In this document: one piece after another, positions 18,691 to 26,673 of the stretch
Position numbering within the stretch: position 1 is the stretch's first letter
Layout of the letters: each line of letters starts with the position of its first letter
Origin: Duganella sacchari
Lineage (GTDB): Bacteria > Pseudomonadota > Gammaproteobacteria > Burkholderiales > Burkholderiaceae_D
NCBI RefSeq assembly: GCF_900143065.1
Contig: NZ_FRCX01000006.1
Span: 1-64,000 of the forward strand
Length of the DNA stretch: 64,000 nucleotides
Reading direction: 5' to 3'
Notes under the pieces: model-generated
The model's input: only the letters and a program-made list of their open reading frames with translations
What the model was told of the DNA's origin: nothing
Database searches by the model: none
Position numbers and translations under genes: made by a program

Positions 18691-21429
18691 ATGTCGTACA
18701 AATGGATCGCCGCACTGCTGCTGTGCTGTTCGGCGCAGGCAGCCGAGCTGCCTTGGGATCTGAGCTATCAGTCCGCGCTGCGCGCGCAGCCGCTCAATGA
18801 GCGTGAATTCATGGCCTTCTGGCCGCAGCGTTATCCGCAGCGCGCGATTCACCAACTGCTGGCCAGCTACGAGGGCGAGCCGATCGAGGCGTCGCTGCTG
18901 CTGGAGCGGCCGGACGGCCATGCCGGCGACCCTTATGGCAGCTGGTTCATCAAGACGCGCAGCACCGCCAAGGTATGCAATTTCAGCCGCGGCAATCCGG
19001 GCAAGTGCAGCGATCTGGAGGTGGCGAAGACCGATCGTTTTATCCGCGAGGTGATGAACTTCCGTCCGCTGCCGGACCAGGCCAGTGACAAGAACGTGCT
19101 TGGCAATGGCGCGGCGCTGCTCAACTACATGGGCTTCGTCAGCATCTATGTGGACGGCAAAACGCTGCAGCGTCCCGTGGCGGTGAGCGAGTGGCTCGGC
19201 GTCGGCAATCCGCAGCAGATGAGCAGCGCCGACGCGGGGCGCATGGATACGGCCGTGCAGCGCCTGGCGTTGTCGGATGCGGAGTTTGCCAGCTATGAGG
19301 CCAGGCGGGCCGCGCAAGGGCGCTCCGCAGCCTTCGGCGAAGCAGTGTGCCGCGGCGATGTGAACCAGATGCAGCGCATCCTGGACCAGACCCCGGATCG
19401 CGGCAAGGCGCTGATGGCGGAAGGCGAAAACCCGCTCGTCATCGCCGCCGCCAGCGGCCAGAAGACGGCGATCGATTTTCTGCTGCGCCATGGGCAGCCC
19501 ATCAACGGTGGCGATAGCGCGGCCCTGCGCGCTGCGGTGCATGCCGATGATGTCGCGATGGTGGAGTACCTGCTGGCCAAAGGCGCGCGTGTCGATCCGC
19601 CGGTTGATCCCCGGACGCCAAACGAGCGCGTCTCCGCATCGCCGTTGAGCGAAGCGGTGGATGCCGGCAACGAGAAGATGGCCGCGCTGCTGCTCAAGCG
19701 CGGCGCCAGACCGAACCTCAACGTCCAGCCCAGCATACTGTCGCGCGCAGCGGCGCGGCTGCATTATGGATTGGTCGATCTGCTGCTCAAGAACGGCGCG
19801 GCGGCCGACAACCTGACCTCCGATGACGGCCGCAGCGCGCTGCATGCCGCAGTCATGAACGCCTATTCCGCAGACCGCTTTGCCGCGGTCGAACAGATCG
19901 CGCGCCGCCTGCTGGCGGGCGGCGCCAACATCAACTACCTCGGCGCGAACTGCCGGACGGCGTACTCGATCGCGGGCGAAGCGAAACGGCCCGCATTGCA
20001 GCAAGCCTTGCTGGACATGGGCGCCGACCCGGACATCGGCCAGCGCTGTGCCGAGCTGGCGCAGAAAGGCCGGGCGGGATCGCGTGAAGGCGCGGAAGCC
20101 AAAGCCCGCGCCGCCATCACCGATGACACCCGCCGCATGCTGCGCGAACGCGATTACGCCGGGCTCAAAAACTACCCGATGCGTACGCGCGATCTCGACT
20201 ACTGGAAGAAGGAAGAGGCCCGCGCCACGGAATGGGAAACCAGGTTCCCCAAGTCCGCTGCCGCGCCGCAGTTCCACATCTACCTGCTGTACAACCGCGC
20301 CTTGTCCTTCCGCGGCAACGGCAAGTACGCGGAGATCCGCAAGGAAGACCTGGAGCCCATGAATCAGGCCGTGGAAGAAGCCTATCAGCGCCTCGACAAG
20401 ATGGGCGCCAACGCTGCCAAAAAGCGCGGCGCCACGGACGCCAACTGGTATCGCGCACGGCTGGAAGTGCTGCCTTATTCGCGCAACTTCTACACGCACT
20501 TCCGTTACGCGTGGGAGGGTGGCGCCAAGGTCTATCCTGATTATCACGAACAGTATTTCGCCGCCGCGTTTTATTCGACGCCGATGTGGAACGGTGCACC
20601 GGATGGCGTGGAGCAGGTCGCCCGCCTGGCGGCCAAGGGCAAGGGCGCGGACCGCGACGCGATGTATGCGCGCGTCTACTGGTATATGGACCAGATCTAC
20701 TATCGCGGCAAGCTGTTTGAGGACAGCATGGTTGACTGGGACGATATGAAGACCAGCTTCGACGCCATGGTCGAGGCCTATCCCGATCCGTGGAACCTCA
20801 ACGCCTATGCCTACTTCGCCTGCAAGGCCGGCGACTACGAGGTGATGTCCTCGCTGCTGACACGCATCGACGATCAGCTGGTGTTCAGTGTGTGGGGACA
20901 GGGCGGTGAAACGGAATACCGCAACTGCGCAAAGAACATCGGCGCCGGCACGCGCAATTTCGCGGCGGATCTGGCTGCGCGCAACCGCCAGCACCAGGAG
21001 GCGCAGTACACGCGCCTGATCGGCTACGCCAGCGCTGAACGTGAGCGCTTTCACAACGAGGAGAGCTTGCGCGCGCTGCGCGTGGCGGCGGACATCGGCA
21101 TCAAGGTGTGGGGCCGCGCCGGCATGCGCGCCAGCTATCACACCGCGCTGACGCTGCACAATCTGATGCGCTACGACGAAGAGATCGCGGCGCTGCGCGA
21201 AGGCCTGAAATCGCAGCCCGGCTATTCGAGCGCGGAGTTCCAGATCGGTCTGGCGCTGGAAGGATTGAAGCGCCAGGAAGAGGCACGTGCGCAGTTTGGC
21301 GTCGCCGCCGAACGGGTGCAGATCGAGCTGGAAAAACTCCGCGGCGAGCGCACGCCGGAGGTGCAAAAAGAGACTGAGCGCATGCGTAAAAAGTTCAGCG
21401 ACTATGGCATAGTAGTGCCCGGACTTTAA
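18691..21429 (+). CDS. Exported ankyrin-repeat protein with TPR-like C-terminus
   Basis: A 912-residue protein with a signal peptide (MSYKWIAALLLCCSAQA). Residues 1-210 match no family I can name. Ankyrin repeats run from about 213 to 450 (for example NPLVIAAASGQKTAIDFLL, SPLSEAVDAGNEKMAALLL). A large uncharacterised region follows (about 470-780), possibly the DUF4034-like type seen with bacterial ankyrin proteins (uncertain). TPR-like helices near 790-890 include LHNLMRYDEEIAALREGL. Ankyrin and TPR repeats bind proteins, so a periplasmic scaffold or inhibitor role is possible. No enzyme motif is seen. The start follows the secF terminator by a few bases. Confidence 0.75.
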   Translation: MSYKWIAALLLCCSAQAAELPWDLSYQSALRAQPLNEREFMAFWPQRYPQRAIHQLLASYEGEPIEASLLLERPDGHAGDPYGSWFIKTRSTAKVCNFSRGNPGKCSDLEVAKTDRFIREVMNFRPLPDQASDKNVLGNGAALLNYMGFVSIYVDGKTLQRPVAVSEWLGVGNPQQMSSADAGRMDTAVQRLALSDAEFASYEARRAAQGRSAAFGEAVCRGDVNQMQRILDQTPDRGKALMAEGENPLVIAAASGQKTAIDFLLRHGQPINGGDSAALRAAVHADDVAMVEYLLAKGARVDPPVDPRTPNERVSASPLSEAVDAGNEKMAALLLKRGARPNLNVQPSILSRAAARLHYGLVDLLLKNGAAADNLTSDDGRSALHAAVMNAYSADRFAAVEQIARRLLAGGANINYLGANCRTAYSIAGEAKRPALQQALLDMGADPDIGQRCAELAQKGRAGSREGAEAKARAAITDDTRRMLRERDYAGLKNYPMRTRDLDYWKKEEARATEWETRFPKSAAAPQFHIYLLYNRALSFRGNGKYAEIRKEDLEPMNQAVEEAYQRLDKMGANAAKKRGATDANWYRARLEVLPYSRNFYTHFRYAWEGGAKVYPDYHEQYFAAAFYSTPMWNGAPDGVEQVARLAAKGKGADRDAMYARVYWYMDQIYYRGKLFEDSMVDWDDMKTSFDAMVEAYPDPWNLNAYAYFACKAGDYEVMSSLLTRIDDQLVFSVWGQGGETEYRNCAKNIGAGTRNFAADLAARNRQHQEAQYTRLIGYASAERERFHNEESLRALRVAADIGIKVWGRAGMRASYHTALTLHNLMRYDEEIAALREGLKSQPGYSSAEFQIGLALEGLKRQEEARAQFGVAAERVQIELEKLRGERTPEVQKETERMRKKFSDYGIVVPGL

Positions 21430-21448
21430 ACCACGCGAGACAAGCACA

Positions 21449-22144
21449 ATGAGCCGCACCGGCCGCCTTTTCATGCTGATGGACGCCATGCGCGGCTATC
21501 GCCGCCCTGTGACTGCTGCGCGCCTGGCGGAGCAGCTGGGCGTTTCTGAACGTACCATCTACCGCGACATCCAGACGCTGTCTGGCCTGGGAGCGCCGCT
21601 GGAAGGCGAGGCGGGTGTCGGCTATATGCTCAAGACCGGTTTCTTCCTGCCGCCGCTGATGTTTGGCGCCGATGAACTGGAAGCGCTGGTGCTCGGTGCG
21701 CGCTGGGTGCGACGGCAGGGCGATGAAGCGCTGGCCGCTGCCGCCAGCAACGCGCTGGCCAAGATCGCCGCCGCCACGCCCAAAGACCTGCGCGACGACA
21801 TGGCGGAAACCAGCTTGTGGGTGCCGATAGGCGTGGACCAGCAGGACGTCAGCGATGTGCATGTGCGTCCGGTGCGTGAGGCGATCCGTTACCAGCATCG
21901 CCTGCGCATGTCCTACCGGGACGAGCATGGCGCGCCGTCCGACCGCGTGGTGTGGCCGTTCGCGCTGGCGTTCTTTGAAGGCAAGCGGCTGCTGGCGGCA
22001 TGGTGCGAGATGCGGATGGCGTTCCGTCATTTCCGCATCGACCGCATCGCGGCGGTGGAGTCGCTGCAGCAGCGCTACCCGGCCCGCCGCCACGACCTGC
22101 TCAAGACCTGGCGCCAGGAACATCAGATCCGCGAAGACTCCTGA
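21449..22144 (+). CDS. YafY-type HTH/WYL transcriptional regulator
   Basis: A 231-residue DeoR-like regulator. The N-terminal winged helix (RRPVTAARLAEQLGVSERTIYRDIQTLSGLG interrupted here only for description) covers residues 1-60. The C-terminal WYL domain covers about 135-225 (YRDEHGAPSDRVVWPFAL, LLAAWCEMRMAFRHFRIDRI). WYL domains bind small ligands or nucleic acid. It lies 64 bases upstream of a GST gene on the same strand. This YafY-GST pairing is common in Proteobacteria, so it probably regulates the GST gene. Confidence 0.88.
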   Translation: MSRTGRLFMLMDAMRGYRRPVTAARLAEQLGVSERTIYRDIQTLSGLGAPLEGEAGVGYMLKTGFFLPPLMFGADELEALVLGARWVRRQGDEALAAAASNALAKIAAATPKDLRDDMAETSLWVPIGVDQQDVSDVHVRPVREAIRYQHRLRMSYRDEHGAPSDRVVWPFALAFFEGKRLLAAWCEMRMAFRHFRIDRIAAVESLQQRYPARRHDLLKTWRQEHQIREDS

Positions 22145-22208
22145 CAAAAACTGTCGCGGTCCGGTTCTACGATGAAGTCCTCAACACCACCTTCATCGGA
22201 GACCTCAA

Positions 22209-22826
22209 ATGCGCCTTTACTACCATCCCGCTTCCTCCAGCTCGCGCCGCGTGATGCTGGCCGCCATCCACATGGGTACGCCGCTGGAGCTGACCGAAGT
22301 GAACCTGATGAGCGAGGAAGACCGCCGCCGCCTGGTCACGCTCAACCCCAACAGCAAGGTGCCGGTGCTGCAGGACGGCGAGTTCATCCTGTGGGAATCG
22401 TGCGCCATCATGCAGTACCTGGCAGACCGCACGCACGGCCAGACGCTGTATCCCGACAATATTCTTCTCCGGGCGGACATCAATCGCTGGCTGTTGTGGG
22501 CGGCGCAGCACTTTGCGCCGCCGATCGGCGTCATCGTCTACGAGCACATCTGGAAGGGGCTGACGGGCAATGGCGGCCCCGATCCGGTGGAAATCGACCG
22601 TGCCAGCCGGCTGGTGGCGCAATTCGCGGGCGTGCTGGAGCAGCATCTGGCCGGCCGCGACTGGATCGTCGGCGACAAGCTGAGCCTGGCGGACCTGGCG
22701 ATCGCCCCGGCACTGACTTACATCGAGCAAGCCCAGCTGCCGGTCAAGCACTACCCAAAACTGATGGCCTGGCTGGCGCGCGTGGCAGAGCTGGACGCCT
22801 GGAAGCAGACCGAGCCCGTCTGGTAA
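22209..22826 (+). CDS. Glutathione S-transferase
   Basis: A 205-residue cytosolic GST with the thioredoxin-fold domain at residues 1-80 (YYHPASSSSRRVMLAAI with the likely catalytic serine, then NSKVPVLQDGEFILWES) and the all-helical domain after it (DWIVGDKLSLADLAIAPAL). The substrate is unknown. It is likely controlled by the adjacent YafY-type regulator. ATG at 22209. Confidence 0.9.
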   Translation: MRLYYHPASSSSRRVMLAAIHMGTPLELTEVNLMSEEDRRRLVTLNPNSKVPVLQDGEFILWESCAIMQYLADRTHGQTLYPDNILLRADINRWLLWAAQHFAPPIGVIVYEHIWKGLTGNGGPDPVEIDRASRLVAQFAGVLEQHLAGRDWIVGDKLSLADLAIAPALTYIEQAQLPVKHYPKLMAWLARVAELDAWKQTEPVW

Positions 22827-22883
22827 TTGCGAAAAAGTTACTGTTATGTGAAATAGCGCACAGAGCGGAACCAGGGGCAGAGG

Positions 22884-22889
22884 TATTCT
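22884..22889 (+). promoter_or_regulatory. Candidate -10 box of the small RNA
   Basis: TATTCT at 22884-22889 lies 6-7 bases before the predicted RNA start. No good -35 hexamer is visible at 16-18 bases upstream, so this is a weak call. Confidence 0.3.
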
Positions 22890-22895
22890 AAAAAC

Positions 22896-22956
22896 GTCTC
22901 CTCTGGAGGAGATCCCTAGTTTTGGACTTTGCCCGCTGCCCAGCGGGCTTTTTTTT
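22896..22956 (+). ncRNA. Candidate small RNA with anti-Shine-Dalgarno stem
   Basis: About 61 bases between the GST and HDOD genes form two hairpins. Stem 1 pairs TCTCCT (22897-22902) with AGGAGA (22907-22912) around CTGG; its 5' arm is complementary to Shine-Dalgarno sequences. A single-stranded linker (TCCCTAGTTTTGGACTTT) follows. Stem 2 is a classic terminator (22931-22948) with eight Ts. No open reading frame fits. The shape resembles the small toxic RNAs with anti-SD motifs reported in Betaproteobacteria; membership in that family is a guess. Confidence 0.55.
22931..22956 (+). terminator. Rho-independent terminator of the small RNA candidate
   Basis: GCCCGCTG and CAGCGGGC (22931-22948) form a 7-8 bp GC stem with a tight loop, followed by a run of eight Ts (22949-22956). 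Orientation is plus, so it serves the GST transcript and/or the small RNA. Confidence 0.92.
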
Positions 22957-22962
22957 GCCAAA

Positions 22963-23036
22963 AAGTTCGGGGTCAGTGCCGACATTCGGACATTTTGCTA
23001 GCGAAATGTCCGAATGTCGGCACTGACCCCGAACTT
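22963..23036. repeat. Long palindromic hairpin element, copy 2
   Basis: A 74-bp inverted repeat, perfect except for one pair near the centre (T22996/G23003). The outer 29 bases of each arm equal those of copy 1 (AGTTCGGGGTCAGTGCCGAC onward); the inner part is the short TTTTGCTAGCGAAAT. It lies between the small-RNA terminator and the HDOD gene, three bases beyond the HDOD stop codon on the minus strand. Confidence 0.9.
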
Positions 23037-23039
23037 GGG

Positions 23040-23876
23040 CTATAGCATCAGCACGGCGTAGAGCGACTGCACTTCGTGGGCGGATTCGGTCATGATGGCG
23101 TTCAGCGTGCCTTCGCCGACCACGAAGTCGATGGTGCGCGCGCCTTGTAAGGTTGTGGCGCCCGGGCGCTGGTATAGCGGCGAGTGGACCGGTGACAGGT
23201 CGTTCGCCAGCAGCAGGGTGTCGCCCAGGGTTTCCGGCGGCAGTGCGCGCAAGCCTACCCACATCGATTCGATGGCTTTGAACACGCCTTCCGGCACGCC
23301 GAGCTTGGTCATGACGCCACGGCCGATGTCGATTTCGCCGTGCTCGACCCAGTCTTCCGGCTCGCCTTCCATCACCTGCGGATAGTCGCCCGCACAGGAC
23401 AGCATGTAGAACCCCGCCACTTCGTGCATGATGCCGGCAAACAGCGCCGTATCGGGATCGACGTGGGTGACGCGGCGCGCAATCACCTGTGACAGCGCGG
23501 CGACGTGCGCCGTGTGCTCCCACAACTGGCTGATTTTGGCGGCCAGCGACGGTTCGGTCACCTGGCTGCCGATCTGGCGCACGATTAGTGCCGCCACCAG
23601 CGATTGCAAGGTGCGCACGCCCAGGCGCTGCACGGCGGCGCGCACGCTGGAAATTTCGGTACCGGAGCGGTTGTAGGCCACCGAGTTGGCAATGGCAACG
23701 CTACGCGCGGCCAGCAACGGGTCTGCCTGTATCAGCTTGGCTGCCTGCTCAACGTGGCAGTCGGGATCGGTCAACGCCTGCTGCAAGCGCAGCGAGGCGT
23801 TGACGTTGGCCGGGAACGTGAGGTCGCCCCGGCTCGCTTGAGCAGCAATATTCTTGAAGGCGTCGAGTCTGTCCAT
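23040..23876 (-). CDS. HDOD-domain protein
   Basis: A 278-residue protein that is almost entirely an HDOD domain (LIQADPLLAARSVAIANSV, AVQRLGVRTLQSLV, LWEHTAHVAALSQVIARR, LFAGIMHEVAGFYML). HDOD proteins are degenerate HD hydrolases used in signalling, motility or stress networks. Here the metal-binding HD pair is not obvious: the DVAP-type site reads M-H-E-V. I use the ATG at 23876 (MDRLDAFKNI); a TTG six bases upstream is in frame. A consensus TATAAT lies only 9 bases before the ATG and no Shine-Dalgarno is visible, so the message may be leaderless. Confidence 0.87.
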   Translation of the reverse strand: MDRLDAFKNIAAQASRGDLTFPANVNASLRLQQALTDPDCHVEQAAKLIQADPLLAARSVAIANSVAYNRSGTEISSVRAAVQRLGVRTLQSLVAALIVRQIGSQVTEPSLAAKISQLWEHTAHVAALSQVIARRVTHVDPDTALFAGIMHEVAGFYMLSCAGDYPQVMEGEPEDWVEHGEIDIGRGVMTKLGVPEGVFKAIESMWVGLRALPPETLGDTLLLANDLSPVHSPLYQRPGATTLQGARTIDFVVGEGTLNAIMTESAHEVQSLYAVLML

Positions 23877-23884
23877 TGCCAAAA

Positions 23885-23890
23885 ATTATA
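23885..23890 (-). promoter_or_regulatory. Consensus -10 box immediately before the HDOD start codon
   Basis: On the minus strand TATAAT (23890 to 23885) is followed by TTTTGGCA and then ATG. A start site 6-8 bases downstream would fall at or next to the ATG. The -35 region is poor. Confidence 0.4.
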
Positions 23891-23969
23891 CTCAAAATAT
23901 TGCCTTGTGGCACTTTTTATGAAAATAGTTTTTGCAGCGTGGGTTTCAGCCAACAACGCCAGGCAGGAT

Positions 23970-24251
23970 TTACTGCTCGCTGAAGATGGCGTCGCAGCCT
24001 TCTACGGTTTCGTCGGTATCTTGCAGTTCGTCGGTCAGTTCGAGGTCGAACAGCTCTTCCACTGCGTTCATGAAGCTGTTGTGGGTGCTTGCACCGATCA
24101 GGCGGTAGATTTCGCCGTCTTCGTTGCGTACGCCGACGATCAGCGCTTCCTGGCGCACTTCGTCCGCAGGCGCTACGTCCAGCAGCAGGTTACCGATGAT
24201 GTGTTTGTCGAATTTGGCAGGCTTTTTGCCTTCCAGCAGAGAGGTTTTCAA
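23970..24251 (-). CDS. Small acidic protein, TTG start
   Basis: A 93-residue acidic protein that I do not recognise. It has a basic N-terminus (MKTSLLEGKKPAKFDKH) and an acidic C-terminus (DLELTDELQDTDETVEG). No membrane segment or metal motif is seen. The only sensible start is a TTG at 24251, preceded by AAGGA at ideal spacing. It lies 19 bases downstream of a MarR gene on the same strand, so the two probably form an operon. It could be a conserved regulator-associated protein; function unknown. Confidence 0.65.
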   Translation of the reverse strand: MKTSLLEGKKPAKFDKHIIGNLLLDVAPADEVRQEALIVGVRNEDGEIYRLIGASTHNSFMNAVEELFDLELTDELQDTDETVEGCDAIFSEQ

Positions 24252-24270
24252 ATCTGTTTCCTTGGTTTTT

Positions 24271-24732
24271 TTAGTCGCAATCCTGGGTAGACGGGTTTCC
24301 GGTCTGGCCAGACATAATCACAGTTTTAAGCTCGGACAGGGTTTTTTCAAGCCTGGTGTAGTCGTCTTCGGTGAAATCGGCAAATACTTTGCCGCTTTGC
24401 GAGATGACTTCCGGGAACACGGTGCAGAAAGTGCGCTCGCCTTCCTTGGTCAGTTTGACGAAGAAAGAACGTTTGTCGCAATCGCTGCGCTGACGTTCCA
24501 CCAGCCCTTTTTGTTCCAGCCGCTCGATCACCCCGGTCAACGTACCCTTGGTAATCAGCGTCTTGTCGCCCAGTTCTTTATAGGACATGCCGGGGGTATT
24601 GCCCAGCGTGGCGATGATGTCGAACTGCGCGTGCGTCAAACCACTCCGGCGCACGTATTCGCCGGAGAGCCGTTCATAACCCTGCATGCACTCAGCCAGC
24701 AGCCGGATGCTTTTCAAGTATCGTTCACCCAT
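24271..24732 (-). CDS. MarR-family transcriptional regulator
   Basis: A 153-residue MarR-type regulator. The winged helix covers about residues 30-95 (GLTHAQFDIIATLGNTPGMSYKELGDKTLITKGTLTGVIERLEQ read as two pieces) with the wing around VERQRSDCDKRSFFVKLTKEG. Helices at both ends form the dimer interface. It is divergent from a DMT-family exporter gene with a 78-base gap, the usual layout for a MarR regulator controlling its neighbour. The single cysteine in the wing (SDCDKR) is noted, but redox sensing is speculative. Confidence 0.88.
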   Translation of the reverse strand: MGERYLKSIRLLAECMQGYERLSGEYVRRSGLTHAQFDIIATLGNTPGMSYKELGDKTLITKGTLTGVIERLEQKGLVERQRSDCDKRSFFVKLTKEGERTFCTVFPEVISQSGKVFADFTEDDYTRLEKTLSELKTVIMSGQTGNPSTQDCD

Positions 24733-24810
24733 AGTCCAAGATTATAGCCGCTTCGCATCTGCCTTTCTGGCGAGGTACACTATGCAAAATTACAATTTAT
24801 AACAACAACG

Positions 24811-25725
24811 ATGCCTTTACACCTGCGTGGCGTGCTCGCCCTGCTGGTCGTGACCCTGGTTTGGGGCACGACTTTTCCTGCCATGAAGAATATGACGGGC
24901 TATCTGTCCGCCAGCTGGATCGTGCTGTGCCGCTTTGCGCTGGCGGGCGTGCTGCTGTTGCCGTTTCTGTGGCGCGCGCGCTGGCGCGATCTGCGCTGGG
25001 GCATAGTGGCCGGGGTGGTGTTGTTCCTGTGCTACGTGTTCCAGATCGAGGGGCTGGCGCTGACCAGCTCCAACCGCAACGCCTTTATCACCGGCCTCAA
25101 TGTGCTGGTGCCGCCGCTGATCGGCGTGCTGCTGGGTGCGAAGCTGGAGCGCCGCATCGTGATCGCGCTGCTGATCTCGGTGGCCGGGCTGTTTACGTTG
25201 TGCTGGGAAGGCAGCTTCCACTGGGGACGCGGCGATACGCTGGCGCTGCTGTGCGCGCTGTTCTTCGGCATCTATGTCAAGCTCATGGAAACCACCACGC
25301 GCAAGGTGGAGAAGCTCATGGCGCTGACCGCCTCGCAGATCATCACGGTGGCCGTGTGCGCCGCCCTGTGGCTGCTGCTGACCGAGGTGCCGCTGGGCTG
25401 GGCCGAGCGCAGCCAGGACCTGCCGGATTACATCGCGTACGTGAGCCAGGGCTTGCAGCGGTATAGCGTGAATCTGATGTATCTGGGCGTGGTGGCCACC
25501 GCCGCCATCATTTCGCTGCAAACCTGGGGCCAGAGCCACAGCAGCGCCAACGAGGCGGCCGTGATCTACGCGTTTGAGCCGGGCTGTGCCGCCATCTTTG
25601 CTTATTTCTGGCTGGGCGAGACGCTGGCCTGGAACGGCCTGCTGGGCGCGGCACTGTTGATCTCCGGTATGATAGTGAGCCAATGGAGCACCGAGCGTCC
25701 CGCTACTGCCCTGGCGCCGGAGTAG
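24811..25725 (+). CDS. EamA/DMT-superfamily transporter
   Basis: A 304-residue inner-membrane protein with about ten hydrophobic helices in two EamA repeats (VTLVWGTTFPAMKNM at the start of the first; the second ends AWNGLLGAALLISGMIVSQ). DMT proteins of this type export amino acids or other metabolites; the substrate is unknown. It lies three bases before a GlxA/AraC-type regulator gene and diverges from a MarR gene, so it may be under both. TACAAT at 24791-24796 could be the -10 box. Confidence 0.87.
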   Translation: MPLHLRGVLALLVVTLVWGTTFPAMKNMTGYLSASWIVLCRFALAGVLLLPFLWRARWRDLRWGIVAGVVLFLCYVFQIEGLALTSSNRNAFITGLNVLVPPLIGVLLGAKLERRIVIALLISVAGLFTLCWEGSFHWGRGDTLALLCALFFGIYVKLMETTTRKVEKLMALTASQIITVAVCAALWLLLTEVPLGWAERSQDLPDYIAYVSQGLQRYSVNLMYLGVVATAAIISLQTWGQSHSSANEAAVIYAFEPGCAAIFAYFWLGETLAWNGLLGAALLISGMIVSQWSTERPATALAPE

Positions 25726-25728
25726 TCG

Positions 25729-26673
25729 ATGTCGTTTGCCAATTTATCCTGCCTCGCCAAGCAACAGCCTTTGCGCCTGCTGCTGGTCAACGCGGGCGAG
25801 CCGGATACCATCACCTGGGCCGGGCTGATCCAGCCCTTGCGCCTGGCCGCTGCCCTGGTGGGCCGCGAGCTGCTGCAACTGGAGGTCATGACGCCATCCC
25901 AGGTCGTGCTGGCCCAGCCGGGCTGGCATGTCGCCTTGCTGGTCGCCGACGAGCACCAGACACCGCTGTCGCCCGAGCAGACCCGTGCCGTGCTCGAGCG
26001 CTGCCGCTCGGCGCAGTACTGGGGCGGCGTGGGCGCCGGTGTGCTGTGGATGGCCAAGGCCGGCCTGATGGCTGGTGTGCGCATCGCGCTGCCGTGGGCC
26101 TTGTATGCCGATACGGAAGACATCACCGAGCGCGCCATCCTCACGCCGCACCTGTTCGAACTGGACGGCCGCCACCTGAGCTGCTGCGGAGGCGCCGCGT
26201 CCCTGGACTTTGCGCTGACGCTGATCGAGCAGCTGTTTGGCGCCACGGTGCAGGCCACCATCAAGGAGAGCCTGTGCGTGGAGCGCGTGCGCGGGCCGGA
26301 GGAGCGCCAGCGCGTGGCGCTGCAGGCGCGCTTTGGCGCCTTGCAGCCGCGCCTGTCAGAGGCGGTGACGCTGATGGAAACCAATCTCGAGGAACCGCTG
26401 TCCACCGACGATATCGCCAACCTGGTCGGCCTGTCGCGCCGCCAGCTGGAGCGGCTGTTCAAGCAATATCTGGGCAGCCTGCCGTCGCGCTATTACCTGG
26501 AGCTGCGCCTGCAACGGGCACGCCAACTGCTGCTCGATACCAACCACTCGATCGTGCAGGTGGGGCTGATGTGCGGCTTCTCGTCCGGCTCGCACTTCTC
26601 CACGGCGTTTGGCGCGCTGTTCGGCAATACGCCGCGCGAGGAACGCCAGCGTAAGCTGACGCCGCCAGCCTGA
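25729..26673 (+). CDS. GlxA/ArgR-type AraC-family regulator (DJ-1/PfpI + HTH)
   Basis: A 314-residue regulator. Residues 10-195 form a DJ-1/PfpI-like sensory domain (SAQYWGGVGAGVLWMAKAG, LSCCGGAASLDFAL); the C-terminal ~100 residues carry the AraC double HTH (LSTDDIANLVGLSRRQLERLF and VQVGLMCGFSSGSHFSTAF). Pseudomonas ArgR, which activates the arginine succinyltransferase operon, has the same architecture, and an ast operon begins 2.1 kb downstream, so an ArgR-like role is a reasonable inference. It is coupled to the DMT gene upstream. Its stop directly abuts the stop of the convergent kinase gene. Confidence 0.85.
   Translation: MSFANLSCLAKQQPLRLLLVNAGEPDTITWAGLIQPLRLAAALVGRELLQLEVMTPSQVVLAQPGWHVALLVADEHQTPLSPEQTRAVLERCRSAQYWGGVGAGVLWMAKAGLMAGVRIALPWALYADTEDITERAILTPHLFELDGRHLSCCGGAASLDFALTLIEQLFGATVQATIKESLCVERVRGPEERQRVALQARFGALQPRLSEAVTLMETNLEEPLSTDDIANLVGLSRRQLERLFKQYLGSLPSRYYLELRLQRARQLLLDTNHSIVQVGLMCGFSSGSHFSTAFGALFGNTPREERQRKLTPPA

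Noticed and set aside
18586..21489. A 967-codon open frame on the minus strand, antisense to the ankyrin gene
   Set aside because: It is the mirror of a GC-rich gene whose codon bias suppresses stops in the opposite frame. Its translation is low-complexity and rich in R, H, A and Q with no domain, while the plus frame has a signal peptide and ankyrin repeats. The same holds for long minus frames at 5821-8439, 15440-17533, 32174-35056 and 60799-63129.
22172..22891. A second plus-strand frame overlapping the GST gene
   Set aside because: It is the +1 shadow of a clear GST gene and has no recognisable domain.
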